A stretch of DNA of 64,000 bases from Arundinibacter roseus (GCF_004348825.1 NZ_SMJU01000005.1:157648-221647); one strand, 5' to 3'; positions 26,549 through 36,415 are shown, counted from the first letter of the stretch. Numbers and translations are program-made. The notes: generated by a model not told the origin, from the sequence alone.

Positions 26549-27895
26549 ATGAATCTTGACCAGGCCAAATTATTAATTGTAGATGATGACGTTGACGTGC
26601 TCAGCGCCGCAAAGTTGCTGCTCAAACGGCACCTTCGGCTGGTTGATATTGAGAAAAATCCTGAAAAAATCCCATTTTTGATTACGAATGGTGCCTATGA
26701 TCTGGTCCTGCTCGACATGAATTTTACCCGCGACGTCAGCAGCGGGCGTGAGGGGTTTCAATGGCTGGATCGAATTCTGGATATTTCGCCGTCCATGATC
26801 GTGGTGTTGGTTACGGCCTATGGCGATGTCGAAATGGCCGTGCGCGCCATCAAATCCGGAGCGACAGATTTTGTGCTCAAACCCTGGGAAAACGACAAAC
26901 TTCTGGACACGCTGCAAAAGGCACTTTCCACCAAAACCGACGGCAAAACGGCCAAAGAAACAAGCGCTGCCAAAGCGCCTGCATCGTCGCTGATTGCAGC
27001 CGGACCGGCTATGCAGCAGGTCCTGAACACGGCGGAGCGAGTGGCGCCAACGGATGCCAATATTTTGATTTTGGGAGAAAATGGAACCGGAAAAACCCAA
27101 TTGGCCCGGCATATTCATCAACATTCGCTTCGTGCGCAGTTGCCGTTTGTGGTCGTAGATTTGGGCGCTTTGAGTGAAAATTTATTTGAAAGCGAGCTTT
27201 TTGGACACGTCAAAGGTGCTTTTACCGATGCACGCGAAGACCGAGCCGGGCGGTTTGAAGAAGCCAAAGGAGGTACTATTTTCCTGGACGAAATAGGAAA
27301 TCTTCCTATTTCCTTGCAGGCAAAACTTTTGACCGTCATTCAGGAAAGGCGGGTTACACGGGTGGGTTCCAATAAATCCATTGCGATTGACGTACGTCTG
27401 ATTTGCGCCACCAACCGCCATCTCGACGGCATGGTGGCCGAGCGCAGTTTTCGGCAGGATTTACTCTACCGCATCAACACCATCGAGCTCGATTTGCCAC
27501 CGCTACGCGAACGTCCCGAGGACATTGCGCCTTTGGCAGAGTACTATTTGAAGCAATTCCGAAAAAAATACAACCGGCCCGTTGCCTCCGTCAGTACGGC
27601 CTTGATCAAAAAAATGCAGCAGTATAACTGGCCCGGAAATATCCGGGAATTGCAACATGCGATTGAGCGGGCGGTCATTCTGACGCAGGAAAAAGTACTG
27701 CAACCCGAAGATCTTTTTCTGAAAAATGTGGGCTCCGAACCCGTTTCAGCCACAGCTTTTGACCTGGAAGACATGGAAAAAAACATGATCGTAAAAGCCC
27801 TGAAACGGTACAATGGCAACATTACGGACGCAGCCCGCGAATTGGGCCTGAGCCGCGCAGCGCTGTATCGACGGCTTGAAAAATATGGACTTTAA
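26549..27895 (+). CDS. NtrC-family sigma-54-dependent response regulator
   Basis: 448 residues. Receiver domain 1-125 with acidic pocket Asp12-14, phosphoacceptor Asp56, VTAYGD and Lys110 of LKPW. AAA+ domain about 150-385 with Walker A GENGTGKT (175-182), the sigma-54 contact loop GAFTDA (222-227; the common form is GAFTGA) and Walker B GTIFLDE (241-247). A Fis-type helix-turn-helix (DAARELGLSRAALYRRLEK) ends the protein. It activates sigma-54 promoters on phosphorylation. The kinase gene follows after 46 bases, and the divergent export locus has a sigma-54-like promoter and inverted repeats, so that locus is the likely target. Confidence 0.93.
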   Translation: MNLDQAKLLIVDDDVDVLSAAKLLLKRHLRLVDIEKNPEKIPFLITNGAYDLVLLDMNFTRDVSSGREGFQWLDRILDISPSMIVVLVTAYGDVEMAVRAIKSGATDFVLKPWENDKLLDTLQKALSTKTDGKTAKETSAAKAPASSLIAAGPAMQQVLNTAERVAPTDANILILGENGTGKTQLARHIHQHSLRAQLPFVVVDLGALSENLFESELFGHVKGAFTDAREDRAGRFEEAKGGTIFLDEIGNLPISLQAKLLTVIQERRVTRVGSNKSIAIDVRLICATNRHLDGMVAERSFRQDLLYRINTIELDLPPLRERPEDIAPLAEYYLKQFRKKYNRPVASVSTALIKKMQQYNWPGNIRELQHAIERAVILTQEKVLQPEDLFLKNVGSEPVSATAFDLEDMEKNMIVKALKRYNGNITDAARELGLSRAALYRRLEKYGL

Positions 27896-27941
27896 GAGAT
27901 ACTCCTGAATCATTTTACCTCACGCTCAAATTCCGATTCTG

Positions 27942-29276
27942 ATGCATCATTTTTCCATGGGTATACTTTGGCGGGTGCTCGGCCTGATTGCCGCCGGGGT
28001 TGGGATGGGGCTTGTCCTCACCAAACCCGATCCCAACGGAATGCTGGCGCTTATTCTGCTCATGGTCACCGCTATACTTGGGCGGGGGCTGTATGTATAC
28101 GTCACGTCGTTTAACCGCAAATTTGTCCGTTTCCTGGAATCAGTTCGGTATTCTGACTTTACCATTAAGTTTCGGGCAGACAACCAAATGGGGCCGACTT
28201 TTCAGGAGCTCAATCAGCAGTTTAATGAAGTACTCATGGCATTTCGGCAGGCACGAGCCGAAAAAGAAGCCAACCTGCAATACCTCAACGCCATTGTACA
28301 GCATATCAGCACGGGGCTCATTACGTTCGATTCTGACGGCAAAGTTAATCTGATCAATAATTCGGCCCTGCGGCTGCTCGACATGTACCGCATTCGGCAA
28401 CTTTCTGACTTACAGGACACTCATCCTCAGCTCTATAAATTACTTTCTGAACTCGAAACCGGCGTTCGGGAATTGTACCACAGCCCGCAGGAACAACCGT
28501 TGGCGATTCAGGCAACGACCATTCAAATGCGGGGCAAATGGGTACGGATTGTGGCGCTGCAAAACATAGGCACGGAGCTTCAGCAGAAAGAAGTAGAAGC
28601 CTGGCAAAATCTGACCCGGGTGCTGCGCCATGAAATCATGAACTCAATGACGCCAATTGTATCACTCGTAGGCACCATGCAACTCATTGTAAATGAAGAT
28701 ATTGAAAAAAGTTCAACGAATCAGGAAGCGGTAGATGATCTGAAAGAAGCACTCCAAACTCTCGGCAAACGGAGTCAGGGCATGATGAAGTTTGTCAATG
28801 CCTACCGCGATTTCACGACTTTACCCAAACCAAACGTACGTCAGGTTGCTGTTCGTGAACTAATTCAGGAAGTTTTGCAGCTCTTGCAAACCGACATCAC
28901 GTTGGGCGGTGTGGTGTGTCAGGTAGAAATTACGCCCGAAACGCTGAGTATACGGGCAGATGCGGATCAGATTCAGCAGGTATTAATTAATCTTATAAAA
29001 AATGCGCTCGAAGCGTTGAAAGAGCAACCCGCTCCCCGGCTCACGATTTTTGCGCGCCTGCTCGACAGTCAGAAAGTTTCTATCGAGATTCGGGATAATG
29101 GATTTGGGATTGAGCCGGAAGCCCTCGAACGAATTTTTATTCCTTTTTATACTACCAAAAAAACCGGCTCCGGCATTGGTCTGAGCCTTTCCCGGCAAAT
29201 CTTACAGCAACATAACGGGCAGCTCACGGTGCAGTCGGAAGTGGGCACCGGAACATCTTTTTTCTTGTTGGTATAA
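27942..29276 (+). CDS. Membrane-bound PAS sensor histidine kinase, NtrY-like
   Basis: 444 residues. Two N-terminal membrane helices (about 6-26 and 33-55) with a very short loop, so sensing is probably in the membrane or cytoplasm. A HAMP-like linker and PAS domain (about 110-210, LNAIVQHISTGLITFD) follow, then the H-box with His230 in RVLRHEIMNSMTPI, the N box NLIKNALEAL, G1 DNGFGI, F box FIPFYTTK and G2 GSGIGLSLS. All catalytic boxes are intact. It follows the response regulator and is co-transcribed with it. It probably monitors envelope stress or the export substrate; the short loop argues against a large periplasmic ligand. Confidence 0.92.
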   Translation: MHHFSMGILWRVLGLIAAGVGMGLVLTKPDPNGMLALILLMVTAILGRGLYVYVTSFNRKFVRFLESVRYSDFTIKFRADNQMGPTFQELNQQFNEVLMAFRQARAEKEANLQYLNAIVQHISTGLITFDSDGKVNLINNSALRLLDMYRIRQLSDLQDTHPQLYKLLSELETGVRELYHSPQEQPLAIQATTIQMRGKWVRIVALQNIGTELQQKEVEAWQNLTRVLRHEIMNSMTPIVSLVGTMQLIVNEDIEKSSTNQEAVDDLKEALQTLGKRSQGMMKFVNAYRDFTTLPKPNVRQVAVRELIQEVLQLLQTDITLGGVVCQVEITPETLSIRADADQIQQVLINLIKNALEALKEQPAPRLTIFARLLDSQKVSIEIRDNGFGIEPEALERIFIPFYTTKKTGSGIGLSLSRQILQQHNGQLTVQSEVGTGTSFFLLV

Positions 29277-29348
29277 TATTGATTTTATTAAACCAACCAT
29301 TTCATCCAAATCAGAATCTTATCCCTACGATTTAAAAGAAAAATTCTT

Positions 29349-29798
29349 ATGAAACATGCAGCTTTTTTAGTCGTGCTAGTTGTTAGTATAATGGCTTGCT
29401 CAGCCGATTCCATAAAAGAACTATCCGCCGAAAAAGTGATTCGCTACAAAGAAACTGTGGCGCTTCCCGGCTCGGCAACCGGCACGTTGACCTTTGCCGA
29501 GGTAACCGACAGCCGCTGTGCCGATGGAGCCACCTGTATTTGGGCAGGCAATGCTACCGTAGACCTCGAACTCAAAAGTACTGCCACGACCGAAGGACAA
29601 AGCATTCGTTTGTGCCTGGGCGATTGCAAATCGCTTTATCCCAATGCCGCCTTTCGCAGCACAGATACGGTTCAGGTTCAGCTCGACAACCAACGTTACT
29701 CACTCATTCTGACCGACGTATCACCTTATCCGCGTCTGTCAGAAGTGGCATTTAAAAAAGAAGCCTACACCATTAAGCTCATCCTGAAAAGCCTGTAA
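29349..29798 (+). CDS. Small lipoprotein of unknown function
   Basis: 149 residues with a lipoprotein signal (VVSIMAC, Cys17 as lipidated residue). The mature part has two cysteine-containing motifs (DSRCADGATCIWAG and RLCLGDC), four cysteines probably in disulfides, and an alternating strand pattern. The RC-x5-C-x-WAG motif occurs in a conserved Bacteroidota family without known function. 72 bases after the kinase gene on the same strand; connection to it not established. Confidence 0.65.
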   Translation: MKHAAFLVVLVVSIMACSADSIKELSAEKVIRYKETVALPGSATGTLTFAEVTDSRCADGATCIWAGNATVDLELKSTATTEGQSIRLCLGDCKSLYPNAAFRSTDTVQVQLDNQRYSLILTDVSPYPRLSEVAFKKEAYTIKLILKSL

Positions 29799-29960
29799 CA
29801 GCCTGCTTTGGCCGGATTTTCTATGGTTGAAACCAGTGGATTTTATACCTTCTGTTCGCATTGTTGAGATTTTTGATTATACTTGAAAACCCGTGCAAAA
29901 ATGGTGTACGGCTCACGGCAACTTTTTGCTTAACTCAACCTTTCCCGAACGCGCATTTTC

Positions 29961-31430
29961 ATGAAGAGGACTCAAATCTCGCTCCTTGAAGCCTTAATTC
30001 CCATCGTATTTTTGATGGCCCTGCTGGCAATCAACGTCTTTACCTTTGAAGATTCTCTGGGCGGCCCCAATCAATTTGCGCTGCTGCTCGCTGCTGCCGT
30101 TGCTACACTTGTAGGCTACACCAAAGGTGTTTCGTACAAAGATGTGATCGGGCAAATTTCACGGAACATCGAAAGTACTTCTGAGGCTATCATCATCTTA
30201 CTTTTAGTTGGCTCTCTGGCCGGTACATGGCTGGTGAGTGGTGTGGTGCCGGCTATGGTATACTATGGCATTCAGATCTTGCATCCATCCTTTTTTCTGC
30301 CTGCCTGCGTGGTCATTTGCGCCATCGTCTCGGTAGCCACGGGTAGCTCGTGGACCACAAGTGCTACCATCGGAATCGCGCTCATGGGGATTGGCAACGC
30401 CCTCGGAATCTCGGAAGGAATTGTGGCCGGAGCGGTTATTTCCGGTGCCTATTTTGGGGATAAAATGTCGCCGCTTTCGGACACCACCAACCTTGCTCCG
30501 GCAATGGCAGGAACGGATCTTTACACGCACATTCGGTATATGGCTTTCACCACGGTTCCATCTATTGTGCTGGCACTCGTAATTTTTGTCATCATTACCT
30601 TTAATCTCGACACGGCGAGTGTGCAGAGTACTACGCAGATTCTGTCGGTTATTGAATCAAAATTTGTCATAACGCCCTGGCTATTTCTGGTTCCGATTAC
30701 GGTTATTGGCCTCATTCTGCGACGGACTCCTCCTATTACTGCACTGCTGGCAGGAGCGCTGCTTGGCGGCGTTTTTGCGCTGATTTTCCAACCACAAATC
30801 CTGACGTCGATGGCCGGTGTCAATGCGCTGAACGCTACGGTTGCTTTCAAGAGCATCATGACGGCACTCACATCCAGTGTTTCCATCGAAACCACCGATG
30901 CTTCTCTCAACGACCTGTTTTCGTCGGGCGGAATGGCCGGTATGCTCAATACCATTTGGCTGATTCTTTGTGCAATGACCTTTGGTGGCGCCATGGAAGC
31001 AAGCGGTGCGCTGGAAAAACTTACCAAAAGTATTTTGAAAGTAGCTACCTCTCCTACCGGCTTGTTTACGAGTACGGTTTCTACCTGTATTCTATTCAAT
31101 CTTACGGCTTCTGATCAGTATTTGGCCATTGTTGTGCCAGGCAAAATGTTTGCCAAAGCCTATAAAGCCAAGGGCTTAGCTCCCGAAAACCTGAGCCGTT
31201 CGCTGGAAGATTCCGGCACGGTAACGTCCGTTTTGGTGCCCTGGAACACCTGTGGAGCCTACCAAAGTGGTGTCCTCGGCGTGGCTACGCTCGACTATCT
31301 GCCGTACGCTTTCTTCAATATCATCAGCCCGATTATGACGCTGACTTTTGCGTGGTTTGGAATAAAAATTCGCCGGATTTCGCAAGAAGACCTCGATGCC
31401 GCCTCAGAACCGGTGGTACAGGCAAGCTGA
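29961..31430 (+). CDS. nhaC: Na+/H+ antiporter, NhaC family
   Basis: 489 residues, about 11-12 membrane helices. Family patterns include the discontinuous-helix region with GDKMSPLSDTTNLAPA, and near the C-terminus NLTASDQYLAIVVPG and LSRSLEDSGTVTSVLVPWNTCG. It exchanges sodium for protons at the inner membrane, useful for pH and salt balance. It stands alone on its strand and ends five bases before the convergent MFS gene, leaving no room for a separate terminator. Confidence 0.9.
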   Translation: MKRTQISLLEALIPIVFLMALLAINVFTFEDSLGGPNQFALLLAAAVATLVGYTKGVSYKDVIGQISRNIESTSEAIIILLLVGSLAGTWLVSGVVPAMVYYGIQILHPSFFLPACVVICAIVSVATGSSWTTSATIGIALMGIGNALGISEGIVAGAVISGAYFGDKMSPLSDTTNLAPAMAGTDLYTHIRYMAFTTVPSIVLALVIFVIITFNLDTASVQSTTQILSVIESKFVITPWLFLVPITVIGLILRRTPPITALLAGALLGGVFALIFQPQILTSMAGVNALNATVAFKSIMTALTSSVSIETTDASLNDLFSSGGMAGMLNTIWLILCAMTFGGAMEASGALEKLTKSILKVATSPTGLFTSTVSTCILFNLTASDQYLAIVVPGKMFAKAYKAKGLAPENLSRSLEDSGTVTSVLVPWNTCGAYQSGVLGVATLDYLPYAFFNIISPIMTLTFAWFGIKIRRISQEDLDAASEPVVQAS

Positions 31431-31435
31431 AAATT

Positions 31436-32683
31436 TTAACTCAATTTTACACCAAATAAATCTTTGGAGCGCACATAAATCCAGCTGACAACGGCGATAG
31501 TTACCACACCGCCAATCAGCACCGACGGAACCGTGCCCAAAAACCGTGCAGCCACCCCTGACTCAAAAGCCCCCAACTCGTTGGACGAGCTCACGAAGAT
31601 GCCGTTGACGGCCGCTACTCGCCCGCGCATTTCGTCGGGTGGATAAATTTGCAGAATCGTTTGCCGGATAATCACGCTGACGCTATCGCAGGAACCCGTC
31701 ATAAACAGCGCAAAACACGACAGCCAGAAAAAGGGCGAAAGTGCGAAAATGATAGTAAAAACGCCAAAACCGGCGACCGCTAACAGCATGTTGCGCCAGG
31801 CGGTATGCGTGGGTGGATAGTACGCCATGAAGAACATCGTGAGCAATGCACCCACCGACGGCGACGCCCGCAACATCCCGAGCCCTTCCGGGCCGACGTG
31901 CAGAATGTCTTCGGCAAAAACGGGTAAAATGGCAACAACACCGCCGAAAAGTACCGAGAAAAGATCCAGCGAAATGGCATAAAAAACGATGCGGGTTTTG
32001 GTCACAAACTGCAATCCTTCCCGCAGATTTTGCCAGATTGTTCCCGGATTGGTCGCCACCGGAATCGGCTTTTTAGTAATCATTGAGATGAGCACGAGGC
32101 ATACCACAAAGCAGCCAATAACAACCAGCAAGGTGTTGGCAAGACCTATAAATACATACAAAAAACCCGCAATGCCCGGCCCCATCACCGAGCCCGCCTG
32201 CCAGAAAGAACTGCTCCACGTAGACGAATTGTGGTAAATAGCCCGGGGAACGAGGAAAGGTTTTAGAGAAGAGGACGAAGGTGAATAAAATCCTTTGGCA
32301 GCACCAATCAGAAAAAAGACTGAGTAAATGGCCACCAACCGTTCGTTGAGGGTATATTTTGTATAAAATTCCGGTTGAAAAATTAAATATAAAATTACCG
32401 AAGCTACTATAATGATTGTCAGGCTGATACGCAGTATCCACCGCTTGTCGTAGCGATCGGCTACGTAGCCGCCAAAAAGCGACACCAGCACAAACGGGAC
32501 TACCTCGGCCAGGCCAATGAGGCCCAAAGAAAGCGGATCGTGGGTAATTTTGTATAACTCATAACCGACAATTACTTCCTGCATCAGAAAGCCGACGGTA
32601 AACAAAAAGCTGTTCGCAATGAAGTAGCGAAATTCAGGGTATTTGAGCGCCGCGTAGGGATCGTTCGGGGAAATGCTTTGCAA
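31436..32683 (-). CDS. MFS transporter, EntS/TMEffux-like exporter
   Basis: 415 residues, 12 predicted membrane helices. The MFS loop motif appears as GGYVADRYDKRW between helices 2 and 3. The start (MQSISPNDPYAALKYPEFRYF) and PPDEMRGRVAAVNGIFVSSSNELG near the C-terminal half are typical of the MFS_3/enterobactin-exporter-like family (EntS). Likely exports a small molecule, possibly a siderophore or drug; no siderophore genes are adjacent. Convergent with nhaC and divergent from the DUF433 gene. Confidence 0.85.
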   Translation of the reverse strand: MQSISPNDPYAALKYPEFRYFIANSFLFTVGFLMQEVIVGYELYKITHDPLSLGLIGLAEVVPFVLVSLFGGYVADRYDKRWILRISLTIIIVASVILYLIFQPEFYTKYTLNERLVAIYSVFFLIGAAKGFYSPSSSSLKPFLVPRAIYHNSSTWSSSFWQAGSVMGPGIAGFLYVFIGLANTLLVVIGCFVVCLVLISMITKKPIPVATNPGTIWQNLREGLQFVTKTRIVFYAISLDLFSVLFGGVVAILPVFAEDILHVGPEGLGMLRASPSVGALLTMFFMAYYPPTHTAWRNMLLAVAGFGVFTIIFALSPFFWLSCFALFMTGSCDSVSVIIRQTILQIYPPDEMRGRVAAVNGIFVSSSNELGAFESGVAARFLGTVPSVLIGGVVTIAVVSWIYVRSKDLFGVKLS

Positions 32684-32890
32684 AGGATTTGACAGGAAAA
32701 TGAATTAAAATCAGGCCGAAAGTAAATAGATTTGTAACGTGCAGTCTACCTCACAAAGATACGGGCAATGTGTAAGATACGCTCAAAAAATCTGTGGCGT
32801 TATTTAGATTAAAAATACCAGCAGGACAACGCCTTCATTGGCAAATCAGCCTGAATCCGTGTACCTTTACCTCCAAAAAAACACCATCTC

Positions 32891-33550
32891 TTGAAAGCAA
32901 AAAAGGAAAAATCAAGCGAGAAAAAAGTAAAGGCGGTGTACTCCATTCCTGACATCGCCGCCATTCTAACCCTGCCCGAAGGACAGGTAAAACGCTGGCT
33001 TCGGGAATTTACGGCTACGGCGCCATCGTCTTCCTCCGAACTATCGTCCCGGAAAAGCGATACCGTCGATTTTCTCACCCTGATCGAATTTTACACCTAC
33101 TTTCAGCTGAGGCAGCTTGGGGTTGGGCCAGCCAAAATCAATAATGCCCGGAGTATTTTGTCGGGCATGATGCATACAATCCACCCTTTTGCAACCGCCA
33201 ATATTCTGACCGACGGAAAAAATATTTTTTATAATGCGGAGGTAGGTCAGCTGATTAAAGCCGATCAAACGCTGCAACTTTCTATTCAACAGGTAGTGGA
33301 GCCATTCTGCAAACGTATTGAGTTTGGCGACGACGCACTCCCCGTAAAACTTTACCCGCTCGGACGTGAATCGGCCATTCAGATTGACCCTAACCGGCAG
33401 GCCGGACGACCCGTGGTAGGCGATACGGAAATTCTTTCCCAAACCGTTTTTGACTTATTTCTGCACGGTAGCAGCGTATCACAGTTGGCCGAACAGTTTA
33501 GTCTCACCGAACGGCAGGTGGAAGATGTTATTCTTTTTCACGAAAAATAA
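32891..33550 (+). CDS. DUF433 protein with MerR-like N-terminus
   Basis: 219 residues from TTG 32891 (GTG 32936 would also work; no ATG fits). N-terminal helix-turn-helix-like region (YSIPDIAAILTLPEGQVKRWLRE), a middle domain, and a C-terminal DUF433 region (IQIDPNRQAGRPVVGDTEIL, then VSQLAEQFSLTERQVEDVILF). DUF433 proteins are often antitoxins partnered with a PIN-like DUF5615 toxin; none is next to it here, the following gene being ywbE-like. It therefore looks like a stand-alone DNA-binding regulator. Confidence 0.7.
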   Translation: MKAKKEKSSEKKVKAVYSIPDIAAILTLPEGQVKRWLREFTATAPSSSSELSSRKSDTVDFLTLIEFYTYFQLRQLGVGPAKINNARSILSGMMHTIHPFATANILTDGKNIFYNAEVGQLIKADQTLQLSIQQVVEPFCKRIEFGDDALPVKLYPLGRESAIQIDPNRQAGRPVVGDTEILSQTVFDLFLHGSSVSQLAEQFSLTERQVEDVILFHEK

Positions 33551-33561
33551 AAAATCAACGC

Positions 33562-33756
33562 ATGTCTGGCACCGACCGCAAAAATATTCACGCAGGCCTT
33601 GAAGTATCCATCGTTCTCAAACAGGATCAGCGCTCAGGCACGCTCACGGAGGGCGTGGTCAAAGACATTCTGACCAAAGCGCCTTTTCATCCGCACGGCA
33701 TCAAAGTTCGCCTCGAAACGGGCGAAGTTGGCCGCGTAAAGGTCATTCACGATTAA
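33562..33756 (+). CDS. YwbE family protein (DUF2196)
   Basis: 64 residues, typical length. The sequence RKNIHAGLEVSIVLKQDQ, the central GVVKDILTKAPFHPHGIKVR and the end EVGRVKVI match the YwbE family, a small SH3-like barrel of unknown function found widely in bacteria. It follows the DUF433 gene after 11 bases and its stop overlaps the convergent M1 peptidase stop (33753-33756). Confidence 0.85.
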   Translation: MSGTDRKNIHAGLEVSIVLKQDQRSGTLTEGVVKDILTKAPFHPHGIKVRLETGEVGRVKVIHD

Positions 33757-36326
33757 TCAGCTTTGGATGCTTTCAGGATGAGCTCTGCCCGGAAAAGCCC
33801 ATCGGCTGATTGCAGCAACTTCCCTTTGAGCCGGGGATTATAAGCAGACCGTTCCGCCAGAAATGTTCGCACAACCTGCACAGCCTCCGTCGTTTGGTAC
33901 GAACCCAGGGTTGAATTAAGCCACGCCTGAGGAAAAAATATGTCGCCTGTTTTTTGAATTTCTTCCAGCAATTCCAGGCTTTTTGGCAAATATTTTACGG
34001 ATCGCTCCGCCCGCAGCGGATGATGCAAATATCCCAAAGCGGCCGATACCCAGGCTTCGCGTTCGCGGTTTTTATCGTCAGCAAGCGAGGCAAAAAAGGC
34101 ATCCCGAACTTCGCCGTCAGACGCAAGCGCCGGGATCATAAACCGCAGCCTTTTCTGACGATCAGGGTTTTTGATTCGCTCGACCTGCTGCTCCAACAAT
34201 GCCTTTTCAGGATAATCCCGCACGGCTAATGCCAGCGCCAGCGCTGTGTAGTCGTCTTCGGTCAGGGTGATTCCGTTCGGTGCTTTTTGCGTTTTCCAAA
34301 TCGTATACAACTCATCCTGAGTAACTTTTGAAAGTGTAACGGATTGGTAAAATTTAAACAAAAGCTTTTTGATATTCGGATTTTCCTGTACCTGCATAGC
34401 CTTTCGGGTTTCTACTTCCAGTTTTGTAGCCAAAGCAGGCCGTTGACCAGACGGTATAAATTGCCAGAAAATCGAGCTCAACTGCCCGGTAAGCAAGCGT
34501 ATGTTCAGCTCTTCTTTTTCGGCAATCAACAAAGGGATGTAGTTCGTGAGAAGATCCTCCGGCTTTACCATTTTTTGACTCAGCATATTCTCATACAACG
34601 AAATATAGGCCGACGCCCGCATGAGCGCATTGGGCAAGGTTGCAAGGTTTGGCAGCATCGCTGGATCAACCGAAAAAAGTCCGTAGCCCTGTCCCGAAGA
34701 ATTAACCAGGACGAAGGTTGGTGCAGGCTTGCCGGCAGCTTCCGGCACTGCCACAGAAACAGCATTCATGCCTACGGCGATTTCCTCTACACGGTCGGGA
34801 TACACCAGCGCAACCTCAACCGATTGGGGCCACAGCCGTGTAGAGCCATCTTCGGCTTGTTGAGTCAGTTTCAGTTCGGCAATTTTCCCATTTTCTTTTT
34901 TTAGGGAAAAATCAATCATCGGTCGCCCGGTTTCATTGACCCATACGTGGTTCCAGGCGGCCAGATCCAGCGGTGTGCGGGCATCCAGAATTGCGATCAG
35001 ATCCGGCCAGGTGGCGTTACCAAAAGCGTATTTTTTGAGATATTCTCTTAGTCCGTCGCGCAGATTATCCTTGCCAATGAGGCGTTCGAGCTGCCGCATC
35101 ATGATGGGCGCTTTGTGATAAATAATGGGTCCGTACATGCTACCCGCCTGATTTAGGTTTTCCAGCGATTGCCTGATCGGGTTCGGACCTTCGGTGCGGT
35201 CGACTTCGTAGGCCGCAGGCACGTGTGACACCAGAAATTCGAGCTCGTAGTTGCTGTTTGCTTCGGTCGTTTCGGTGATTTTGTCGGCCATAAAATTGGC
35301 AAAAACCTCCTTCATCCACACATCATTAAACCACCGCATCGTGACCAAATCGCCAAACCACATGTGAGCCGTTTCGTGAGCGAGCAATTTAGCACGGCTC
35401 AGTTTTTGATCTTTGGTGGCGCCTTTATCCAAAAAAAGGCTCGCAGATTTGTACTGAATAGCTCCCACATGCTCCATGCCACCGTACTGAAAATCAGGAA
35501 TTGCCGCAAAGTCGAACTTCTGAAATGGGTACTTGATTTGGGTATAATCTTCCAAAAAAGCCAGCGCTTCGGCATGCGTATTAAAAATCGGGTCCAGGCT
35601 CAGGCTAAGCTTTGTCGTGTCGGTTTCGCGGTGCAGGAGCGTCATTTCCCGTCCATTTATTTGACGCGTCCAAGAGAAAAATTCACCTGCTACAAATGAA
35701 AAAAGGTAGGTAGGAATAAGGTCCGATAGCCTAAAATTGTAGGTTTTCTGACCGTCTGAACGTGTACTGTCGCGGAGCGGTGCGTTTCCCATCGCATTCC
35801 AGTGGGCGGGCACAGTTAGTGACAATTCAAAGCGGGCTTTCAAATCCGGCTGATCAAAGCAGGGGAAAACCGTCCGGGCACGATCCGGCACCAATAGGGT
35901 ATACAGAAAATCTTCGCTGCGGTTGAGCGAGCTATTGCCCGCCAGAAAATCAACTTCGATGGCATTGACGCCCGTTTTCAGGTCGTTGGCCGAGATAAGC
36001 AGATGCTCTTTCTCAAACCGGATCGGCACTTCTTTTTCATTGACTCGTAGTTTTTTCAAACGTTCAGCATTCTCCCGGAAATCCAGTTGAAGATCGGCTT
36101 TGGACGCTACCCGGCTAAACCGAACGACGGCCTGCGCCGCAATATTGCTGTCTTTCTGTGCTGGAATTTCAAAATGAAGTTTGTAAGAAATATCGCTCAA
36201 CTGCGCTGCACGCTGCTGAGCCAACGCCTCAGAAACACCATCTTCAACCAGCACCGAACCAACGGGCGACTGACGGCAGGCCGCAAGGACCCATCCAAAA
36301 AAGAGCAAAAGCAGAGAATATTTCAA
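33753..36326 (-). CDS. M1 family aminopeptidase lipoprotein
   Basis: I choose the TTG start at 36326 because it gives a compact lipoprotein signal (KYSLLLLFFGWVLAAC, lipidated Cys17); a TTG at 36392 would add 22 residues ahead of it. 857 residues. Zinc site HETAH (317-321) plus Glu340 in KEVFANF, and the exopeptidase motif GGMEH (282-286) in place of the usual GAMEN. Hydrolyses N-terminal residues of peptides, presumably in the periplasm or at the outer-membrane surface. Minus strand, 90 bases downstream of the AraC gene and convergent with ywbE. The C-terminal ERAP1-like helical half is complete. Confidence 0.88.
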   Translation of the reverse strand: MKYSLLLLFFGWVLAACRQSPVGSVLVEDGVSEALAQQRAAQLSDISYKLHFEIPAQKDSNIAAQAVVRFSRVASKADLQLDFRENAERLKKLRVNEKEVPIRFEKEHLLISANDLKTGVNAIEVDFLAGNSSLNRSEDFLYTLLVPDRARTVFPCFDQPDLKARFELSLTVPAHWNAMGNAPLRDSTRSDGQKTYNFRLSDLIPTYLFSFVAGEFFSWTRQINGREMTLLHRETDTTKLSLSLDPIFNTHAEALAFLEDYTQIKYPFQKFDFAAIPDFQYGGMEHVGAIQYKSASLFLDKGATKDQKLSRAKLLAHETAHMWFGDLVTMRWFNDVWMKEVFANFMADKITETTEANSNYELEFLVSHVPAAYEVDRTEGPNPIRQSLENLNQAGSMYGPIIYHKAPIMMRQLERLIGKDNLRDGLREYLKKYAFGNATWPDLIAILDARTPLDLAAWNHVWVNETGRPMIDFSLKKENGKIAELKLTQQAEDGSTRLWPQSVEVALVYPDRVEEIAVGMNAVSVAVPEAAGKPAPTFVLVNSSGQGYGLFSVDPAMLPNLATLPNALMRASAYISLYENMLSQKMVKPEDLLTNYIPLLIAEKEELNIRLLTGQLSSIFWQFIPSGQRPALATKLEVETRKAMQVQENPNIKKLLFKFYQSVTLSKVTQDELYTIWKTQKAPNGITLTEDDYTALALALAVRDYPEKALLEQQVERIKNPDRQKRLRFMIPALASDGEVRDAFFASLADDKNREREAWVSAALGYLHHPLRAERSVKYLPKSLELLEEIQKTGDIFFPQAWLNSTLGSYQTTEAVQVVRTFLAERSAYNPRLKGKLLQSADGLFRAELILKASKAD

Positions 36327-36415
36327 AGTCGTGAACAGAAAAGGGTGAATAAAAAAAATTGGATCAGCCGGGAAACGAATGTACAAGCGCAAGTTGTTTT
36401 TTACAAAAAAGCTTT

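Noticed and set aside
29961..31430. Citrate or tricarboxylate transporter instead of NhaC
   Set aside because: The blocks GDKMSPLSDTTNLAPA and SGTVTSVLVPWNTCG are specific to NhaC-type antiporters.
32891..33756. Toxin-antitoxin pair
   Set aside because: The gene after the DUF433 protein is a YwbE-family member, not a toxin, and no DUF5615 protein is adjacent.
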